From Pseudorhodobacter antarcticus (lineage in GTDB: Bacteria > Pseudomonadota > Alphaproteobacteria > Rhodobacterales > Rhodobacteraceae), in NCBI GenBank assembly GCA_945861995.1, contig CAMAWZ010000172.1, forward strand, positions 1 to 5,611: a stretch of DNA of 5,611 nt, written 5' to 3'. Positions within the stretch are counted from its first letter, which is position 1. Each line of letters begins with the position of its first letter. The notes beneath the pieces were generated by a model. The model did no database searches. It had not been told where the DNA came from and saw nothing but the letters and a program-made list of their open reading frames with translations. Positions 5,595 to 5,611 of the stretch are shown one piece after another. A program made the translations under genes and the position numbers.

Positions 5595-5611
5595 ATGAAC
5601 CAAGCTGTTGC
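5595..5611 (+). CDS. Possible start of a downstream gene (cut by window edge)
   Basis: An ATG at 5595 opens MNQAV before the window ends. It follows a terminator and an inverted repeat, where a new transcription unit would be expected. There is no Shine-Dalgarno in the preceding 20 bases, and five residues cannot identify a product. Confidence 0.2.

Noticed and set aside
1..5611. CRISPR array, tRNA/rRNA genes, transposase or integrase
   Set aside because: No regularly spaced repeats, tRNA-like TTCRA arms or mobile-element enzymes were seen on either strand.

Overview
The window looks like chromosomal DNA from an alphaproteobacterium, most likely Rhodobacterales. That placement is an inference from protein style (LeuC, LeuD, RsfS, a DUF3563-type mini-protein), the G+C-rich third positions and the gene layout; no database search was run.

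Left part (about 1-1290). A minus-strand pair reads right to left: rsfS (494-934, ribosome silencing factor), then rlmH (8-478, 23S rRNA pseudouridine-1915 methyltransferase), 15 bases apart. Both act on the large ribosomal subunit. A 214-base divergent spacer follows, holding a plausible promoter for rsfS and a small perfect palindrome. Then comes a 46-residue plus-strand gene (1149-1289) with a strong ribosome binding site, resembling the DUF3563 family.

Middle (1320-2354). A second minus-strand pair encodes an exported SOUL/heme-binding-type protein (1689-2354) and a DUF2200 protein (1320-1667). The DUF2200 gene converges on the small gene across a 30-base gap made mostly of two short inverted repeats.

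Right part (2355-5611). The plus strand carries leuC (2614-4020) and leuD (4874-5479), the two subunits of isopropylmalate isomerase for leucine biosynthesis, closed by a clear rho-independent terminator. The leuC leader holds a possible 28-codon ORF and a G+C-rich hairpin. A distinctly A+T-richer DUF3800 gene (4025 onward) sits between leuC and leuD. Its reading frame breaks exactly inside the conserved C-terminal GLQIADL-type motif: the missing end is readable in another frame after a one-base deletion. The last roughly 80 bases hold an inverted repeat and possibly the start of another gene.

Most of the window is ordinary housekeeping DNA. The part most worth a second look is the foreign-looking, frameshifted DUF3800 gene inserted in the leuCD unit. 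I see no convincing new multi-gene system.
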